DNA from: Chryseobacterium soldanellicola
GTDB taxonomy: Bacteria; Bacteroidota; Bacteroidia; Flavobacteriales; Weeksellaceae
DNA length: 64,000 bases
Direction: 5' to 3'
Assembly: GCF_900100115.1 (NCBI RefSeq)
Contig: NZ_FNKL01000003.1
Location: 1 to 64,000, forward strand
A program made the translations under genes and the position numbers. The notes beneath the pieces are model-generated. The model did not search any database and had not been told where the DNA came from. It saw only the letters and a list, made by a program, of their open reading frames with translations. The stretch's first letter is position 1; each line of letters begins with the position of its first letter. Of this stretch, positions 26,992-36,490 are shown piece after piece.

Positions 26992-27297
26992 TCAGAACAA
27001 AATACCAGTAATAACTCCATACCCTATGGTTTGTGAATTATTTGAGAGCTCAAAATCCATTCCTTCATATAATTTTTCAAGAAAAGGCTCAGCATTAATT
27101 AAAGTGATGTCTACAGTAGCGGAATCTCCGGGAAAAATAAGTTCATCATCCGAAAATGTCTGAATTCCCAAATAAGATTTTGATTCTAAAGGAAATGTAA
27201 GGGTTGACCGGAAACCCGATGATATTGGAGAAACGAGCCCGCCTCTTTCAGAATCATAATAATTGATTAATGCTTTAAAGTGTACGTTTTTTTTCAT
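26992..27297 (-). CDS. Stand-alone EF-Tu domain III-like protein
   Basis: The 101-aa protein resembles the C-terminal beta-barrel of elongation factor Tu: FKALINYYDSERGGLVSPISSGFRS parallels the start of domain III, GDSATVDITLI parallels GDNVxVxVELI, and IGYGVITGIL parallels VGAGVVTxI. No GTPase domain is present or nearby. Role unknown; such single-domain proteins occur in Bacteroidota. Confidence 0.65.
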   Translation of the reverse strand: MKKNVHFKALINYYDSERGGLVSPISSGFRSTLTFPLESKSYLGIQTFSDDELIFPGDSATVDITLINAEPFLEKLYEGMDFELSNNSQTIGYGVITGILF

Positions 27298-27382
27298 GAT
27301 TAAACTCTCTAAATCCGCCTTTTATTTCCGGGCAATTTACAAAAAGGGCATTAAATTATATCAGTATCTAAACTTTCAGCTT

Positions 27383-27589
27383 TTATGAACCTATCTTTTT
27401 TAAAGCCTGGGATTTATGAACGGCAGTTTTACCCGTCTTTTCGCTCATCACCTCATATTGTGGGCTCTCTTCGGATGCCCTTCTTTGTTTATCCATAAAA
27501 ACAAAATCACGGGTATGGATTTTTGTCACTATCCCATAAGTCTCGCCATATCGGAATTTCCATTTGACCTTATCTCCTTTTTTCAGCAT
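27383..27589 (-). CDS. DUF2945 (hypervirulence-associated TUDOR-like) small protein
   Basis: The 68-aa protein opens MLKKGDKVKWKFRYGETYG and has the RRASEESPQYEV and HKSQALKKI motifs of the DUF2945 family. It is a small beta-barrel of unknown role, often seen near stress genes. Confidence 0.8.
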   Translation of the reverse strand: MLKKGDKVKWKFRYGETYGIVTKIHTRDFVFMDKQRRASEESPQYEVMSEKTGKTAVHKSQALKKIGS

Positions 27590-27898
27590 ATGCTTGTTTA
27601 TAATTAATAATATTCATTGAAGGTTGTTTAAAATATCAAATATCATACCTGCTATCATTACTATGTGAAATTTATACATTTCAGGAACGTAAAAATATTT
27701 ATTATTGTAAAAAAGGTTACCGCTTTCAATAAAACTGATGAAAACTCTTTAAAATGGTCACAGTTTTGATGTGTTGTAAAAGCCATATGATAATAAAAAA
27801 TTTTAGCTAAAAAGATTTTAAAATATAACAGTAACGAATAGAATCATTCCTTCAAAATAAAAATCGATTAAAATAATAGTTAAAGCAGAAATATAACT
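27590..27898. other. Intergenic 309 bp upstream of the pentose-phosphate operon
   Basis: AT-rich, with no coding frame. It must hold the tkt promoter, but I see no clear TAnnTTTG box near 27899. Confidence 0.4.
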
Positions 27899-29908
27899 AT
27901 GGAAAATAAAAATATCATCCAGAAAAGCATTGATACAGTACGGGTTTTAGCGGCAGATGCAGTACAAAAAGCAAATTCCGGACATCCCGGAACACCAATG
28001 GCTTTAGCCCCATTAGGTCACATATTGTGGTCTGAAATTATGAATTACAATCCCGAAAATCCGCATTGGGCAAATCGCGATAGATTTGTTCTCTCCTGCG
28101 GTCACGCATGTATGCTTCAATACAGCTTTCTGTACCTTACCGGATATAAGGTTACGCTCAGTGATATCGAAAATTTCAGGCAATTACACAGCATTACTGC
28201 CGGCCATCCGGAATATGGGCTCACCCCGGGAATTGAAGTCACGACCGGCCCATTAGGACAAGGTTTTGCAAATGGCGTAGGAATGGCCATTGCTCAGCAA
28301 TATATGGCAGAACGTTACAACCAGCCGGATTTTAATATTTTCGATTATAAAATTTATGCGATCTGCAGCGATGGCGATCTTATGGAAGGTGTTTCTGCTG
28401 AAGCTGCATCTCTTGCAGGACATCTGGGATTGGGAAATCTGATTTATTTTTACGACAGCAACCATATTACCATTGAAGGTGATACCGATCTGGCTTTTGA
28501 TGAAGAGGTATCTAAAAGGTTTCAGGCTTACGGATGGCATGTTCAGGATCTGCCTGATATCAATGATCTTGAAGCAATATCCGGGGCGATTACCAATGCC
28601 CAGAGAGAAACTGCACGTCCCTCGTTGATTAAAGTTCGCAGCCATATCGGTTACGGAAGTCCCAACAAACATGATTCTGCGTCGGCACACGGCTCACCCT
28701 TAGGCGAAGATGAAGTGCGTTTAGTTAAAGAAAATTTCGGATTTGATCCTGAAAAAAATTTCATCATTCCTGATGAGGTCTTAGATTTTTATCGTAAAGC
28801 GGGCAGAAAATCTTCTAAAAAAGAAGAAGAGTGGAATGAATTATTTAAAAATTATAAAAAAAGACATCCCGATCTTGCCGAAGAATATGAGTCTGTCATT
28901 TCCGGGAAATTACCTCAGGGCTGGGAAGAAAAACTGCCGGTTTTTGAGCCTGGTAAAGATATCGCGACCAGAAAAGCATCTGGTCAAACGCTGAACGCTA
29001 TTGCCGAATATTTACCTCAGCTGATCGGTGGTTCAGCAGATTTGTCACCTTCCACAAATACAGTTCTTGAAGCCTATAAATCATTTTCAGCAAAGCAGCG
29101 TGACGGGCGTAATTTCCATTTTGGAATACGGGAACATGCGATGGGAGCTGTTCTTAACGGAATGGCTTTAAGCAATTATTTAATTCCATATGGCGCAACA
29201 TTTTTAATATTTTCAGATTATATGCGACCTCCACTTAGGCTCGCTGCCATTATGAAAATACGTCAGATCATGGTTTTTACACACGACAGTATTGGTCTTG
29301 GTGAAGACGGAACGACCCATCAGCCCGTAGAACAGCTCATAGGATTGCGTACCGTACCCAATATGACGGTAATTCGCCCGGCAGATGCCAATGAAACCGC
29401 TCAAGCATGGCGCGTTGCCATTGAACATAAGGATGGGCCCGTTGCACTTGCATTGACCCGACAGGAAATTCCGGTTATCGATCAAAAAAAATACACCGGG
29501 GCACAAAACCTTGAAAAAGGGGCTTATATTCTGTCGGATTCCGATGGAGAGCCTGATATAATTCTTATTGCGAGTGGATCGGAAGTTCATTTAATTTTGA
29601 AAGCACAGGAAGAATTAAAGAAAAATAAGATCAATGCCCGTGTGGTAAGCATGCCTTCCTGGAATTTATTTGATAAGCAAGATGCTGAGTATAAGGAAAA
29701 AGTTTTACCTAAAAACATCCGCAAGCGACTGGCTGTAGAAGCAGGTTCATCGGTCGGCTGGATAAAATACACCACCGACGACGGTGATGTCATCGGAATA
29801 GATCAATTCGGAGAATCTGCACCCGGAGAAGAAGTAATGAAAGAATATGGGTTCAGCATTGAAAATGTGGTAAAAAAAGCAACTGCTTTATTTTTGAAAA
29901 ACATATAA
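27899..29908 (+). CDS. tkt: Transketolase
   Basis: The 669-aa protein matches full-length bacterial transketolase. Visible features are the substrate/TPP motif NSGHPGTPMALAPLG near residues 26-40, the thiamine diphosphate motif CSDGDLMEGVSAEAASLAGH, the catalytic GIREHAMGAVLNGMAL and the HDSIGLGEDGTTHQP loop. It transfers two-carbon units between pentose and hexose/triose phosphates using TPP. It is the first gene of a five-gene pentose-phosphate operon. Confidence 0.95.
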   Translation: MENKNIIQKSIDTVRVLAADAVQKANSGHPGTPMALAPLGHILWSEIMNYNPENPHWANRDRFVLSCGHACMLQYSFLYLTGYKVTLSDIENFRQLHSITAGHPEYGLTPGIEVTTGPLGQGFANGVGMAIAQQYMAERYNQPDFNIFDYKIYAICSDGDLMEGVSAEAASLAGHLGLGNLIYFYDSNHITIEGDTDLAFDEEVSKRFQAYGWHVQDLPDINDLEAISGAITNAQRETARPSLIKVRSHIGYGSPNKHDSASAHGSPLGEDEVRLVKENFGFDPEKNFIIPDEVLDFYRKAGRKSSKKEEEWNELFKNYKKRHPDLAEEYESVISGKLPQGWEEKLPVFEPGKDIATRKASGQTLNAIAEYLPQLIGGSADLSPSTNTVLEAYKSFSAKQRDGRNFHFGIREHAMGAVLNGMALSNYLIPYGATFLIFSDYMRPPLRLAAIMKIRQIMVFTHDSIGLGEDGTTHQPVEQLIGLRTVPNMTVIRPADANETAQAWRVAIEHKDGPVALALTRQEIPVIDQKKYTGAQNLEKGAYILSDSDGEPDIILIASGSEVHLILKAQEELKKNKINARVVSMPSWNLFDKQDAEYKEKVLPKNIRKRLAVEAGSSVGWIKYTTDDGDVIGIDQFGESAPGEEVMKEYGFSIENVVKKATALFLKNI

Positions 29909-29975
29909 TTTTTTTTACGAACTTAGTATATCTTCTTTGCGGTTAAATATCATCTTGAATTAAATAAAAATTGGA

Positions 29976-30440
29976 ATGTCAGCATTCATAAAAAAAATTG
30001 GAATCTGTGCAGATCACGGCGGTTTTGAACTTAAAGAAAAAATAAAATCTTTTTTAATTGAAAATCAATTTGAACCGGTAGATTATGGCGCAACAGAGCT
30101 CAATGACTCTGATGATTTTCCGGATTTTGTAATTCCACTTGCGCAGGCAGTGGCTTCAAAAGAGGTTTTTCGCGGTATCGCAATTTGTGGCAGTGGCGTT
30201 GGCGCCTGCATTGCAGCCAATAAAGTCCCCGATGTCAGAGCAGCATTAATAACAGATCATTTCTCGGCACACCAGGGAGTGGAAGACGATGATATGAATT
30301 TACTCTGTCTCGGCGGCCGTGTGACAGGTTATGCAAGTGCACAGGAGCTAATTTTGGCTTTTCTTAATGCCAGATTTATTGGCGCTGAAAGGCATCTGAG
30401 ACGCCTTAAAAAAATTCAGAACTTGGAAGACCGTTCTTAG
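29976..30440 (+). CDS. rpiB: Ribose-5-phosphate isomerase B-type protein
   Basis: The 154-aa RpiB/LacAB-family protein has ADHGGFELK, the GIAICGSGVGACIAANK active-site loop and DDDMNLLCLGGRVTG. It interconverts ribulose-5-phosphate and ribose-5-phosphate. It begins 67 bp after tkt and precedes gnd. Sugar-phosphate isomerases of this family with other substrates exist, but the operon supports RpiB. Confidence 0.9.
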   Translation: MSAFIKKIGICADHGGFELKEKIKSFLIENQFEPVDYGATELNDSDDFPDFVIPLAQAVASKEVFRGIAICGSGVGACIAANKVPDVRAALITDHFSAHQGVEDDDMNLLCLGGRVTGYASAQELILAFLNARFIGAERHLRRLKKIQNLEDRS

Positions 30441-30502
30441 CGTTCTGGTTTTCCATCTATTAAAATATAGTAAACTAAAAAATTCTACAAGTAAGTAGCA
30501 TC

Positions 30503-31939
30503 ATGAAACAAGAAAATCAAAATCAAAATTCATTCGGAATGATCGGGTTGGGAACAATGGGCTCCAACCTTTTACAAAATATTGCAGACCACGGATATAG
30601 CTGTGCCGGATATGATAACAGTGCCGAGAAAGTAAATGCCCTTAATGCTTTGGATAGTGAAAATATTCAGGGCTTTTCAAATTTAAAGGAATTTACAGAC
30701 AGTCTTAAAAGTCCGAAAATCGTTATGATGCTTGTTCCTGCCGGTGAAATAGTCGACAATGTAATCGATGAATTATTGGCTGTTTTAGACAAAGGAGATA
30801 TCATTATTGATGGAGGAAATTCACATTATACAGACACCGAACGACGATATCTGGAATTAGAAGGCAAAGGTCTTCATTTTGTAGGAATGGGTGTTTCTGG
30901 CGGAGAAGAAGGCGCAAGAAGAGGGCCAAGTATGATGCCTGGCGGTGACAAAGAAGCCTATGAAGCCATAAAGCCTGTTCTGGAAAAAATTGCAGCCCAG
31001 GTTAATGGTGAGCCTACCGTTGCCTTTATGGGAAACCGTTCTGCAGGACATTTCGTGAAAATGGTACACAACGGCATTGAATATGCGATCATGCAATTGA
31101 TCTCGGAATCTTATGAAATTATGAAAAGAGGCCTTCAAATGGAGAATGACCAAATTCATGAAGTGTATAAAAAATGGAATCAGGGCCGCCTGAAATCTTA
31201 TCTCCTCGAAATTACCACTGATATTTTTGCTTTTAAAAACGAAGGCGAAGAAGGTCTTTTGCTGGATAATATCAGAGATGAAGCAAAGGCAAAAGGTACC
31301 GGAAAATGGACTTCCCAGGGAGCAATGGATCTGCATCTGCCAACTCCAGTTATTGATATTTCTGTTTCTATGAGAGACCTTTCTTCCTTAAAAAATCTGA
31401 GAGTTCAGGCTTCAAAAATATATCCGGATTTAACAGAAATGCATTATGGGAAAAACGTAAATGATTATTGTGATCAGCTGGAGGAAGCTTTTTATTTTGC
31501 CATGGTTTCTGCGTATGCCCAAGGAATGCATTTGCTCTACCAGGCGAATATAGAATTTAAATATGATCTGAAATTGGATCTGATTGCAAAAATATGGCGC
31601 GGAGGATGCATCATCCGGTCCGAATTCCTGGAAGATATTTATGCAGCTTTTAATAAAGATCCTGAGCTGCAGCATTTACTTCTGGATAAAACCGTTGCGG
31701 GAAATCTTATTCAAAGCATTCCAAGTGCTCGCACGATCGTTTCAGATGCGGCAATCCACGGTATTTCAACTCCTGCATTTTCTGCAGCATTAACGTATTT
31801 TGATAATTTCCGTTCTGAAAGTATGCCGACCAACCTTATTCAGGCACAACGCGATTATTTCGGTTCGCATACCTACGAACTGAAAGCCAAAGAAGGCGTC
31901 TTTCATACCAAATGGATAATGGAAAATATTAAGCAATAA
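30503..31939 (+). CDS. gnd: 6-phosphogluconate dehydrogenase (decarboxylating)
   Basis: The 478-aa protein has the NADP-binding GMIGLGTMGSNLL, IIDGGNSHYTDTERR, the family signature VGMGVSGGEEGARRGPSMMPGG and the catalytic HFVKMVHNGIEYA. It oxidises 6-phosphogluconate to ribulose-5-phosphate and CO2. It is between rpiB and zwf in the operon. Confidence 0.95.
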   Translation: MKQENQNQNSFGMIGLGTMGSNLLQNIADHGYSCAGYDNSAEKVNALNALDSENIQGFSNLKEFTDSLKSPKIVMMLVPAGEIVDNVIDELLAVLDKGDIIIDGGNSHYTDTERRYLELEGKGLHFVGMGVSGGEEGARRGPSMMPGGDKEAYEAIKPVLEKIAAQVNGEPTVAFMGNRSAGHFVKMVHNGIEYAIMQLISESYEIMKRGLQMENDQIHEVYKKWNQGRLKSYLLEITTDIFAFKNEGEEGLLLDNIRDEAKAKGTGKWTSQGAMDLHLPTPVIDISVSMRDLSSLKNLRVQASKIYPDLTEMHYGKNVNDYCDQLEEAFYFAMVSAYAQGMHLLYQANIEFKYDLKLDLIAKIWRGGCIIRSEFLEDIYAAFNKDPELQHLLLDKTVAGNLIQSIPSARTIVSDAAIHGISTPAFSAALTYFDNFRSESMPTNLIQAQRDYFGSHTYELKAKEGVFHTKWIMENIKQ

Positions 31940-31971
31940 TTATTTTAAGATCAATATTTTAAGAATTAAAT

Positions 31972-33495
31972 ATGTCAAACACTACAGATACAAAAGTAAA
32001 CCCGACCATTATAATTATTTTCGGGGCAAATGGTGATTTAACCAAAAGAAAAATTATTCCTGCGTTATATAATCTGTTTCTTGAAAACCGGCTTCCTGAA
32101 AAATTTGCTATAATAGGGACTTCAAGAACGGAATTCACAGACGAGAAGTATCGTGATTCTCTATTGACAGGAATCAATGAATTTTCTCGAACCGGTAAGG
32201 CCAAAAAAGAAGATTGGGATAAATTTTCCTCAAATATATCTTATCAGGCAGCGAATATAAAGGATGTCGCTTCCTATAATGAATTCTATTTGAAAGTAAA
32301 TACATTAAAAGAAGAATGGAAGCAGGATCCCTCAGTACTGTATTATTGTGCTGTTTCGCCTGATCTGTTCTGCACCATCGCAGAAAATATTTCAAAAAGT
32401 AAGCTTGAAAATAATAAAGAAACGACCCGCATCATCATTGAGAAGCCTTTTGGAAGGGATCTGGAATCTGCAAAAGCTTTAAATGCTAATTTACTTACTA
32501 TTTTTGATGAAAAGCAGATCTACAGGATAGACCATTATCTTGGAAAAGAAGTTGTTCAGAATGTAATGGCTTTCCGTTTTGCCAATACAATTATGGAACC
32601 GCTATGGAACCGTACGCATATCGAGCACGTCCAGATTTCGGTGACCGAGCAAATTGGGGTGGAAGACAGGGGAAGCTATTTCGACAATGCCGGAATTTTA
32701 CGTGACATGATCCAAAATCACCTGCTGCAATTATTGTGCATCATTGCTATGGAACCCCCTGTGAATTTTGACGCAGACCTTGTGCGGGACCGTAAAGTTG
32801 AGGTTTTGAAAGCAATGCGAAAAATTGTACCGGGAATGATTGACAGTGTTGCTGTGAGAGGGCAATATGGTGCCGGATGGGTAGAAGGAAAAGAAGTGCC
32901 GGGTTATCGTGAAGAAGTGGATGTAGCCGGAGATTCTAATACTGAAACCTACGCTGCGATGAAGTTTTATGTAGATAACTGGCGTTGGCAGGGGGTACCG
33001 TTTTATTTGCGTACAGGCAAGCGGCTTTTTGAATCGGCTTCGCACATCATCATACAGTTCCGGGAAGTCCCGCATAATATTTTTAACAATGATGAAAGAA
33101 ATCTGCCTAAACCAAACAGGCTTATCATCAGTATACAGCCCGATATGGCGATCAGATTCCAGCTGGAAAGCAAAACACCCGGTCTTGAGATGACTTTGAA
33201 CACGGTAGATATGGTATTTGATTATTCAGGAAAAACAAAAATAGATTCACCGGAAGCTTATGAAACGCTTTTGCTTGATGTAATTTCCGGAGATCAGACT
33301 TTATTTATGCGCGCAGATCAGGTAGAGGCCGCCTGGGAAGTGGTGATGCCAATCATTAACTATTGGGAAGATAATAAAATGACCAATTTTCCGAATTATC
33401 CCGCAAATTCCTGGGGACCTGAAAATGCAGAAGCACTCATCGCAAAAGATGGCTTTCACTGGATCAATGTGCCTAAAAAAAAGAAAAACGTATGA
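31972..33495 (+). CDS. zwf: Glucose-6-phosphate 1-dehydrogenase
   Basis: The 507-aa protein has the coenzyme motif IFGANGDLTKRKIIPALY at the N-terminus, EKPFGRDLESA and the active-site RIDHYLGKE. It oxidises glucose-6-phosphate to the lactone with NAD(P) reduction. Its stop overlaps the pgl start by 4 bp (ATGA), so the two are translationally coupled. Confidence 0.95.
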   Translation: MSNTTDTKVNPTIIIIFGANGDLTKRKIIPALYNLFLENRLPEKFAIIGTSRTEFTDEKYRDSLLTGINEFSRTGKAKKEDWDKFSSNISYQAANIKDVASYNEFYLKVNTLKEEWKQDPSVLYYCAVSPDLFCTIAENISKSKLENNKETTRIIIEKPFGRDLESAKALNANLLTIFDEKQIYRIDHYLGKEVVQNVMAFRFANTIMEPLWNRTHIEHVQISVTEQIGVEDRGSYFDNAGILRDMIQNHLLQLLCIIAMEPPVNFDADLVRDRKVEVLKAMRKIVPGMIDSVAVRGQYGAGWVEGKEVPGYREEVDVAGDSNTETYAAMKFYVDNWRWQGVPFYLRTGKRLFESASHIIIQFREVPHNIFNNDERNLPKPNRLIISIQPDMAIRFQLESKTPGLEMTLNTVDMVFDYSGKTKIDSPEAYETLLLDVISGDQTLFMRADQVEAAWEVVMPIINYWEDNKMTNFPNYPANSWGPENAEALIAKDGFHWINVPKKKKNV

Positions 33496-34214
33496 TTGAG
33501 TTAAAAATATTTAACGATGTTGAAGAGGTAATAAATGCACTGGCAGAAACCATTTGCGAGATATCAAAAAAAGCAATTGAAGAGCGCGGGCAATTTAATT
33601 TTGTGCTTTCCGGTGGAAGTTCACCTAAGAAATTATATGAATTGCTGGCATCCGAAAAGTTTAACAATAAAATCGACTGGGAAAAGACCTATTTTTTCTA
33701 TGGTGATGAAAGATTTGTTCCCGCAGATGATGCTCAAAGGAATTCTGTGATGGTTAAAGAAGCCTTATTTAATCCTTTAAAAATCAATGCATCGAATATT
33801 TTTGAAGTAAATACTTCAGGGACACCGGAAGAATCGGCACAATGGTATTGGGACTCTATTTCAAAACATTTTTCAGGAAAGCCTGTTGAATTTGATTTTA
33901 TTCTTTTGGGTCTTGGTGATAATTCTCATACAGCCTCACTCTTTCCAGATACTTCAGTGCTGGAAGAGACAGAAGCTACTGTAAAATCAATTTTTGTGGA
34001 AGAGGTTGATATGTTTCGCATTACGATGACCGCACCTTTGATTAATCAGGCAAGAAACATTGCATTTTTAGTTTTTGGAGAAGGAAAATCTGAAGCCGTA
34101 TTTCATATTTTGAAAGATAAATCAGGCTCAATCCATCAATATCCTGCACGTTTAATTAAATCAGATAAAAAAGTAGAATGGTTTTTGGATGCTTCTGCAG
34201 CTTCAAAACTCTGA
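33492..34214 (+). CDS. pgl: 6-phosphogluconolactonase
   Basis: The 240-aa protein has the lactonase/isomerase fold: FVLSGGSSPKKLYELL, FFYGDERFVPADDAQRNS and the catalytic GLGDNSHTASLFPDT. It hydrolyses 6-phosphogluconolactone. The start overlaps zwf (ATGA). It is the last gene of the operon, which ends at a strong terminator. Confidence 0.95.
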   Translation: MIELKIFNDVEEVINALAETICEISKKAIEERGQFNFVLSGGSSPKKLYELLASEKFNNKIDWEKTYFFYGDERFVPADDAQRNSVMVKEALFNPLKINASNIFEVNTSGTPEESAQWYWDSISKHFSGKPVEFDFILLGLGDNSHTASLFPDTSVLEETEATVKSIFVEEVDMFRITMTAPLINQARNIAFLVFGEGKSEAVFHILKDKSGSIHQYPARLIKSDKKVEWFLDASAASKL

Positions 34215-34221
34215 AATTCAC

Positions 34222-34273
34222 ATATCCTCTATAGCCAACATATGATTCAGCGAATGTTGACTATAGAGGATAT
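34222..34273 (+). terminator. Strong terminator of the pentose-phosphate operon
   Basis: The arms ATATCCTCTATAG/CTATAGAGGATAT, extended by CAACAT/ATGTTG with one mismatch, form a stem of about 19 bp with a 12-nt loop, followed by TTTG. Confidence 0.85.
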
Positions 34274-34406
34274 TTTGTTTCTATTTTTAAAAAATCCGTG
34301 TGTTTTTCGATTGTAGTTAAAATTTTAGTTTTAAATAAATAATTCCAGTTATGACCTCAACAGAATTCTGTCCAACCATTTTAGACAATGTTTTGATAAT
34401 CTAACT

Positions 34407-34832
34407 CTAAATATTCTTTATTTCACTTTTTGGCATGGGCTGTATGAGCTCACAAGGAGATTTTGATATTTTCATAATTTTTGGATTTTGAGCAATAACT
34501 TTCTCTAAAAAATCCCGATTTTCATCACCCCAGACATTCATGGCATCGATAATGGGCATCAATGACCAGCCCATCTCGGTAAGTGAGTATTCCACCTTAG
34601 GAGGTAGCTGATGGTAGACTTTTTTTTGGATCATTCCATGCTCTTCGAGTTCTTTCAGCTGTACATTTAAAACACGGCGCGTGGCATCCGGAAGTATTCT
34701 CAAAATTTCACTTGGCCGTTTCACATCCATCGAAATTGCATTGAGTAACGCCGGTTTCCATTTTCCGTTGAGTATTTCTCTCGTCAGGTGCAGTCCACAA
34801 TCAATAGTAAGAGGAATCTTTCTTTCGTACAT
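34407..34832 (-). CDS. HxlR-family transcriptional regulator
   Basis: The start is at 34832 (MYERKIPLTIDCGLHL); 16 upstream residues are not family-like. The 141-aa winged-helix protein has LNGKWKPALLNAIS, KRPSEILRILPDATRRVLNVQLKEL and VEYSLTEMGWSLMPI. Cys near the N-terminus (IDCGLHL) may sense electrophiles or oxidants, as in related HxlR/QorR-type proteins. It is divergent from the Old Yellow Enzyme gene with a palindromic operator between. Confidence 0.85.
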   Translation of the reverse strand: MYERKIPLTIDCGLHLTREILNGKWKPALLNAISMDVKRPSEILRILPDATRRVLNVQLKELEEHGMIQKKVYHQLPPKVEYSLTEMGWSLMPIIDAMNVWGDENRDFLEKVIAQNPKIMKISKSPCELIQPMPKSEIKNI

Positions 34833-34848
34833 AAAATTGAAATTTAAA

Positions 34849-34949
34849 CAAATATACATTATATTACCTAAAAGGGGCATAGGGATAAATTTATCCCTAT
34901 AGTCTTAATTTCTCCTATATTGTTCTTTTATTGTTATTGTATGAACTTT
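34849..34949. promoter_or_regulatory. Divergent promoter region with 22-bp perfect palindrome
   Basis: A perfect palindrome occupies 34879-34900 (half ATAGGGATAAA). A -7-like TATATTTG (minus, 34849-34856) serves the HxlR gene. TTG at 34919-34921 with GAACTTTG at 34942-34949 is a plausible promoter for the reductase gene. The palindrome is the likely HxlR operator. Confidence 0.6.
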
Positions 34950-34977
34950 GTCAAGGTTAAAATTTAAATAAACAACA

Positions 34978-36102
34978 ATGAAAAATATATCACAACCTCT
35001 TTTAGAGGAGTATCAATTAGGAGATTTGAAATTAAAAAACCGGGTGGTAATGGCCTCATTAACCCGTGCCAGAGCGGCTAATCCCGGCTTGGTGCCTACA
35101 GCTGTAATGGCAGAATACTACGCACAGCGTGCCTCTGCCGGACTGATCTTATCAGAAGGTACCTGGGTGAATCCGCAATCCATTGGTTTTATTAATGTTC
35201 CGGGTATTTACACCCAAGAGCAGGTAGAAGGATGGAAAAGCGTAACTAAGGCTGTACATGACAATGGCGGTTTGATTTTTTCACAATTGGGACACATTGG
35301 CGCAGGAGCACATCCGGATTTGCAGAATGGAGAGCTTCCTGTCGCCCCATCAGCAGTTAATATACAATCACAATCTTTTACTCCGGAAGGTTTTAAGGAA
35401 ACTGTAACACCGCGTGAAATGACAGTTGCTGAAATTCACAAAACGGTACAGGATTATAAAAAAGCTGCTCAAAATGCAAAGGATGCTGGTTTTGACGGCA
35501 TTGAAATACATGCAATAGCGGGCATGCTCATTCCACAATTTCTTAGTACAGCTGCTAATCAGCGCACCGATGAATATGGCGGAAGTATTGAAAACCGTTC
35601 TCGCATTATTTTTGAAATATTGGATGCCGTTGCAGAAGTTTGGGAAAGTGGCCGTGTTGCCATAAAATTTAGTCCGGTCATGTTAAGCAGTGTTGGAATT
35701 GTGAAGCCGGATGAAGAAACAATTCCTTTATTTAAATATATCTTAAATAAGCTGGATCATTACAACTTAGCTTTTGTGCATATCGTAGGACCGTCAGAAG
35801 ACTTATCAGGAACTCCTGTAGAAGAATTGCAAGAAAATTATTTTGCTCATTTTCGCAATAATTACCGAGGAAGAATCCTGGCTAACTTAGGCTTTTCTAA
35901 AGAAAGCGCCAACGTAATCCTGAAAGAAGGTAATGCAGATTTAGTATCTTTCGGCGAGCCTTTTATTGCTAATCCTGATTTGGTTGAAAGGTTCAAATAC
36001 AATTTGCCTTTATCGGAAAGTGACCGAAATACCTATTACTCGGGAGAAGATAACGGATATATCACTTATCCTAAAGCAGTATACTCTGAATCTTACAAAT
36101 AA
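34978..36102 (+). CDS. Old Yellow Enzyme-family protein with atypical active site
   Basis: The 374-aa protein has the OYE TIM-barrel layout: VVMASLTRARA, YYAQRASAGLILSEGT, GIYTQEQVEGW, DGIEIHAIAGMLIPQFLS and TDEYGGSIENR. Usual catalytic and binding residues are altered: HxANGYL reads HAIAGML (the substrate-binding Asn and proton-donor Tyr are gone), QLWH reads QLGH, and FGRPFIANPD reads FGEPFIANPD. It may bind flavin poorly or use another mechanism. Divergent HxlR control is likely. Confidence 0.8.
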   Translation: MKNISQPLLEEYQLGDLKLKNRVVMASLTRARAANPGLVPTAVMAEYYAQRASAGLILSEGTWVNPQSIGFINVPGIYTQEQVEGWKSVTKAVHDNGGLIFSQLGHIGAGAHPDLQNGELPVAPSAVNIQSQSFTPEGFKETVTPREMTVAEIHKTVQDYKKAAQNAKDAGFDGIEIHAIAGMLIPQFLSTAANQRTDEYGGSIENRSRIIFEILDAVAEVWESGRVAIKFSPVMLSSVGIVKPDEETIPLFKYILNKLDHYNLAFVHIVGPSEDLSGTPVEELQENYFAHFRNNYRGRILANLGFSKESANVILKEGNADLVSFGEPFIANPDLVERFKYNLPLSESDRNTYYSGEDNGYITYPKAVYSESYK

Positions 36103-36135
36103 AATTGATAAAGAAATCTTAAAAATCGTAAATAC

Positions 36136-36170
36136 AAAAGAGATTCTTTTCTTTTGAAGGGATCTCTTTT
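36136..36170 (+). terminator. Terminator after the Old Yellow Enzyme gene
   Basis: The stem AAAAGAGAT/ATCTCTTTT with a 17-nt loop lies 33 bp after the stop, followed by TT. Confidence 0.7.
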
Positions 36171-36269
36171 TCTTGGTATCTCATTGATTAATTCAAATGC
36201 ATTTGAGTTTTTTATAAGCTAGTTAACTGAGAATCTGCTGTTAAATTCTTTTATATATAATAATAAACT

Positions 36270-36490
36270 TCTGGCTTTCCCGCCAAAGTATTGTAGCCTT
36301 CATGCTTTAATCCGAAAGGATAGTAGTTTGTTTTCTTCAAGAACTTCTGCTCCCGAATCATTGTTGAAGTAGCTTACACGCATATTTTCAGCTGGTCCGT
36401 ATAGCTGTAAATATAATTATTATTTTCAAAATTGAAATAACCTTCTGAAGTTGGTACAAATTTAAGAACCGGTGAAACGATGGTATTGGT
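36270..36490 (-). pseudogene. Decayed Rhs core fragment (third copy)
   Basis: The minus strand encodes FVPTSEGYFNFENN, then, after frameshifts, RVSYFNNDSGAEVLEEN. It corresponds to the Rhs core of the gene at 39079 (NKYIYNYVDHLGNVRVSYFN). Frameshifts and stops interrupt it and no tip domain remains. It is the oldest of three core copies. Confidence 0.7.

Noticed and set aside
28253..28690. Long antisense frame within tkt
   Set aside because: It is opposite a well-conserved enzyme and shows no family features; the sense frame explains the sequence.
30857..31336. 159-codon frame antisense to gnd
   Set aside because: Shadow of a highly conserved coding region, no start context.
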